Of a stretch of 64,000 bases of DNA, positions 60,866-64,000 are shown piece by piece. The notes under the pieces were generated by a model, which was not told where the DNA came from, made no database searches, and saw nothing but the letters and a program-made list of their open reading frames with translations. The stretch spans positions 2,604,001 through 2,668,000 of the forward strand of contig NZ_AP024600.1 in NCBI RefSeq assembly GCF_036322585.1, given 5' to 3'. Numbering within the stretch: the first letter of the stretch is position 1; each line of letters begins with the position of its first letter. This DNA comes from Luteolibacter sp. LG18 (lineage in GTDB: Bacteria > Verrucomicrobiota > Verrucomicrobiia > Verrucomicrobiales > Akkermansiaceae). The position numbers and the translations under genes were made by a program.

Positions 60866-60920
60866 TCCCGTAGCTTCGTCGATCCGCGGAGGCTGGCCAG
60901 CGGGGAATGATCGCGGGGCC

Positions 60921-62792
60921 TCACTTTTTCGACGGATCGTAGAAAATCCGGATGTCGGCCTTTTCGCCCCCGAGCAGCTCCTGGGCCCGCTTCAAGGCAT
61001 TGCGGGTCGAGACGTTCGGGTTCTGGGCGGAGTGGATGAACAGGTTGCTTTCCCCGGCCTTGCGGTCCGCTCCCTCCTGGAGGGTGGCGAGGATACCGGA
61101 TTGCTTCAGCACCCGGTATACCTCGCGGGTGGCACCGGAGACGATGATGTGGCGTTCATGGGCCCGGGTGAAACGGATCAGATCCTCCAGCGCCATCACG
61201 CTGGTGGCGTCCAGGTGGCGGGCGTTCTTCAGGCGCAGGATGATGATCTTCAGCGTGGGATCGGTGACCGTTCGCTGGATCTGGGTCCGGAACAGCTCGG
61301 CGGCCCCGAAGAACAGGTCGCCTTCGACGTGGACGATCGAGATCGCCGGGATCGGGCGGGGGCGCTTTTCCCCGCGCTCGCGCAGTTCCCCGGCGTCGTC
61401 GAACTCGTACTCCACCAGATACGGCTTGCTCGCTTTCCGCAGGAACAGGGTGATCGAAAGGGCCACCCCCACGAAGATCGCCACATGCAGCGGCATCAGC
61501 AGGGTGGCCACGAAGGTGACAATCAGCACCGCGGCATCGTCGGGCGTCGAGCGCAGGCAGATCCGGATGTGGCGCGGGTTGAAGAGCGCCAGGGCCAGCG
61601 CGATCACCAGGGCGGAGAGGGCGGCCTTCGGCAGGAAATCCACCAGTGGCACTCCGATCCGGGGCGAGAGCGCGATCAGGATGGCCGCCGCCAGGATATA
61701 AATACCGGCGAAGGTCGAGGCGAAGCGGGTGCGGGCACCGGAGGCGAAGTTCAGCGCCGAGCGGGTCAGGGAACCGGAGGCGGGCATGCCGCCGGCGAAG
61801 GCGCTGGCCAGGTTCGCCATGCCCACGGAAAGCATGTCCTGGTTCAGATCCGGGTGGTCGCCGCTGCGGGAGGCGATGGTCTTGGCCATCAAGGTGTTTT
61901 CCAGCGCGGAGAGGAACGCGATCGCGAAGGCCACTCCGACCAGCATCGAAATGTCGTCGAACAGGTTCTTGCCGCCGAAGCCGGGCATCTTCGGGGACAG
62001 GTCTTCCAGCGTGAAGGTCTTGAAATGCGGCACCGCGTGCCAGACCTCGGGGCCGAACCGGATCAGCGACCCGAACACCGCCGAGGAGAGCACCAGCGAG
62101 ATCGCGAAGTTCGGCCAGCGCGGGCGGAATTTCTGGAGCGCCAGATAGACCCCGATGGTCGAGGCGGAGATCGCCAGCGTCGGCCAATGGGAGTGGGGGA
62201 GGGCCCGGATAATCGCGGCGACCAGGCTGGCGAAGGTGCGGGTGCTGTCCGCGCCCATCGCCGCGCCGATTCCGAGAGCCTCCTTCAACTGGGTCACGAT
62301 GATCAGCACCGCCGCCCCGGAGGAATAGCCCACCAGCACGCTGCGGGAGATGTATTGCAGCAGGTCGGCGACTTTCAGCAGCGCCCCGGCGATCAGCAGC
62401 AGGCCGGACATCAGCACCAGCAGCGGCACCAACTCGGACTCCCGCGACATCAGCGCCGGACTTCCGGCGAACAGGCTGAAAAGCATGAAGGCCGTGGCAT
62501 TGGTCGGCCCCAGCGAAGTGTGGCGGGAGCCCGCGAACAGCGGAGCCACCAGCGGGGCGACGATCGCGCACAGCACCCCGAAGATGATCGGAAGCTGGGC
62601 GATCGAGGCGAAGGCCATCGCCTGCGGGATCGCCAGCATCGTCACGTTCAGCGCCGCCCGCGCGTCCTGGCGGGCCTTCGGCAGATCATAGCGGCCGAGG
62701 CTGGCGGTGAAAGGAAAGGCTTGCACCCGTCCGGCGGAGAAGAAACCTCCGATGTCCCGGAGTCTCCTCGCCAGCGTGCGTTGCCACTTCAT
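60921..62792 (-). CDS. SulP-family anion transporter with STAS domain
   Basis: 623 residues. About 11-13 transmembrane helices begin ALNVTMLAIPQAMAFASIAQ and GPTNATAFMLFSLFAG, typical of the SulP/SLC26 barrel. The C-terminal STAS domain (about 470-590, ISIVHVEGDLFFGAAELFRT; ILRLKNARHLDATSVMALED) is regulatory. It moves sulfate, bicarbonate or similar anions; selectivity is not evident. Located 12 bp downstream of the LptF/G-like gene, so possibly co-transcribed. Confidence 0.93.
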   Translation of the reverse strand: MKWQRTLARRLRDIGGFFSAGRVQAFPFTASLGRYDLPKARQDARAALNVTMLAIPQAMAFASIAQLPIIFGVLCAIVAPLVAPLFAGSRHTSLGPTNATAFMLFSLFAGSPALMSRESELVPLLVLMSGLLLIAGALLKVADLLQYISRSVLVGYSSGAAVLIIVTQLKEALGIGAAMGADSTRTFASLVAAIIRALPHSHWPTLAISASTIGVYLALQKFRPRWPNFAISLVLSSAVFGSLIRFGPEVWHAVPHFKTFTLEDLSPKMPGFGGKNLFDDISMLVGVAFAIAFLSALENTLMAKTIASRSGDHPDLNQDMLSVGMANLASAFAGGMPASGSLTRSALNFASGARTRFASTFAGIYILAAAILIALSPRIGVPLVDFLPKAALSALVIALALALFNPRHIRICLRSTPDDAAVLIVTFVATLLMPLHVAIFVGVALSITLFLRKASKPYLVEYEFDDAGELRERGEKRPRPIPAISIVHVEGDLFFGAAELFRTQIQRTVTDPTLKIIILRLKNARHLDATSVMALEDLIRFTRAHERHIIVSGATREVYRVLKQSGILATLQEGADRKAGESNLFIHSAQNPNVSTRNALKRAQELLGGEKADIRIFYDPSKK

Positions 62793-62804
62793 ATTCCGGC
62801 CAGC

Positions 62805-63902
62805 TTACCTGAAGCGGGCGCGTCGGAACAACACCAGACCGAGAATCACGCACAACACGTTCGGGGCCCAGAGCGCCGCTTTCATGGCCTCGAGGGTGCG
62901 GAATTGGTCGGCCACGAAGGTGGAGAGGAAATAGCCGGCCGCGATCAGCATGCTGAGGATCAGTCCGGTGGAGGTGTCCTGGCGACGGGCTTTCAGGCCG
63001 AGCGGCACCCCGACGAACGCGAAGGCCAGGCAGGCCATGGAGAACGAGTAGCGCTTGGTGATGTCCGCGAGGAAGGTTCGCTTCGCCTGTTCCGGGATCT
63101 TCGGATTGGTATCGAGGAACGCGTGGATCTCGTCCTCGGTCATGGTGCCGGAACGCGGCTTCTTCGGCCGGGAATCGGAGAAGTTCAGGAACCAGTATTT
63201 CGCGTCCTCGGTGAAGGCCGGTTGGTATTCACCCTTGTCGTTCTTGGTTTCGAAATAGGCGCCGTCGAGCGTCAGCGCGAACTGCTGGCGGGCCTGGTCG
63301 ACCTGGAAATCCACGCGGCGGGCGTGGATGTAGGCCGGGGTCGGGCCGTTCGGATCGTTCGGCTTCCGGGTTTGGTACATGTGGAAGCCCACCAGCGCGT
63401 CGCCATCCTTCGCTTCCACGAATACCTTCTGGTTGCTGAAGCGGGACTGCACCGCGCCGGGATCGAGCAGGGCCTTCGGATCCCGCATCACCTCCTTGTA
63501 GATCATGTCGTCGAGGGACGCCTTGGCCTTGGGAGCCACCCTCACGTTCAGCCACATGCACAGGCCGGAAAGCGCCAGCGCCAGGACGAACACCGGGGCC
63601 GAGAGCCGCGGCAGACTGATGCCCGCCACCCGGAACCCGGTCAGCTCCTGCTCCGAGGACAGGCGGCCGAAGACCAGCAGCACCGCGGAGAGGAAGCCCC
63701 ACGGGATCGTGAACATCATCGAGAACGGCAGGATGTTCAGCGCGAAGCGGCCGACCATGCCGAACGGAATCTTTTGCTCCACCAGCAGCGGGCGGATCTG
63801 TTGAAACAGGCTGCCCAGCACCAGCACCAAGGACAGCACGATGATGGCGAAAACCGTGCTCCACAGCACCTGCTTGCCGATGTAACGATCCGAGATCCGC
63901 AT
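62805..63902 (-). CDS. LptF/LptG-family LPS-export permease
   Basis: 365 residues from the ATG at 63902 (MRISDRYIGKQVLWSTVFAI). Six transmembrane helices, three at each end (e.g. FALNILPFSMMFTIPWGFLS, and ACLAFAFVGVPLGLKARRQD), flank a periplasmic domain of about 180 residues with YFETKNDKGEYQPAF. These subunits work with the LptB ATPase to extract LPS from the inner membrane. LptF and LptG cannot be told apart here; a second permease may lie beyond the window. A longer in-frame start exists at 63995. Confidence 0.92.
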   Translation of the reverse strand: MRISDRYIGKQVLWSTVFAIIVLSLVLVLGSLFQQIRPLLVEQKIPFGMVGRFALNILPFSMMFTIPWGFLSAVLLVFGRLSSEQELTGFRVAGISLPRLSAPVFVLALALSGLCMWLNVRVAPKAKASLDDMIYKEVMRDPKALLDPGAVQSRFSNQKVFVEAKDGDALVGFHMYQTRKPNDPNGPTPAYIHARRVDFQVDQARQQFALTLDGAYFETKNDKGEYQPAFTEDAKYWFLNFSDSRPKKPRSGTMTEDEIHAFLDTNPKIPEQAKRTFLADITKRYSFSMACLAFAFVGVPLGLKARRQDTSTGLILSMLIAAGYFLSTFVADQFRTLEAMKAALWAPNVLCVILGLVLFRRARFR

Positions 63903-64000
63903 GAAGATGCGGAAGCTTGGGACCGGCAGATGCCGCTGTCGAGGCGGGAGATGGGTAGCTGCCGGAGGCGGGGTTTCCATCCCGGACGGACGCAAACGGC

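Noticed and set aside
1..64000. tRNA or rRNA genes, CRISPR arrays, prophage or insertion sequences
   Set aside because: No cloverleaf-like sequence with a TTCRA-type T-loop, no regular direct repeat/spacer series, and no transposase, integrase or phage structural gene was recognised by reading.

Overview
The window looks like a piece of a high-GC chromosome from the Verrucomicrobiota, probably a Luteolibacter/Haloferula-like member of Verrucomicrobiales. This is inferred from gene content, not from a database search. The indicators are giant secreted proteins made of autotransporter-associated beta-strand repeats, a PEP-CTERM tail, an NPYLAP-type membrane protein, secreted c-type cytochromes and carbohydrate-active enzymes, and outer-membrane lipopolysaccharide genes (kdsB, an LptF/G-like permease).

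Layout. 1-5268: end of a peptidyl-prolyl isomerase-like gene, a HupE/UreJ-like membrane protein, and a two-component system (beta-propeller sensor kinase plus LuxR-type regulator) on the minus strand. 5428-19560: accessory surface locus with three very large repeat proteins, one of them a family 8 polysaccharide lyase fused to the repeats, and a membrane-anchored Gly-rich protein. 19553-28889: pseudouridine synthase, a LuxR regulator, a hairpin-rich repeat block, a sorbosone-dehydrogenase-like/cytochrome c pair, NagZ, and a three-gene phospholipid operon. 28950-32328: a Doc/AbrB-type toxin-antitoxin pair, pyrG and kdsB. 32411-37096: a sodium:solute symporter, then dnaA and dnaN with AT-rich flanks that make this a candidate chromosome origin. 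37172-46901: a six-hairpin glycosidase, ftsH, an FHA-like/ABC exporter fusion and a ParA/roadblock-like pair. 47010-58710: a degenerate DUF255-type protein, a secreted coiled-coil protein, hisB-hisH, a metallophosphoesterase, an alpha-galactosidase, a VOC protein, class I fumarase, a DNA-binding protein, a tRNA-dihydrouridine synthase and a D-2-hydroxyacid dehydrogenase. 58719-64000: a small coiled-coil protein, rlpA with a structured leader, two uncharacterised proteins, a SulP transporter and an LptF/LptG permease.

The most notable unexplained structure is a set of short palindromic repeats scattered between genes. They differ in stem sequence but mostly begin with the tetranucleotide GTAG, like REP elements mobilised by RAYT transposases, and several are arranged as head-outward inverted pairs. 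In three cases the GTAG head itself supplies the TAG stop codon of the flanking gene. Other points worth following are a toxin-antitoxin promoter whose 13-bp palindrome spans the spacer, the -10 element and the start codon; a structured, possibly RBS-occluding leader in front of rlpA; a terminator-containing leader in front of a pseudouridine synthase; a duplicated periplasmic domain in FtsH; and mosaic module sharing among the three giant repeat proteins.

No tRNA, rRNA, CRISPR array, prophage or transposase gene was recognised.
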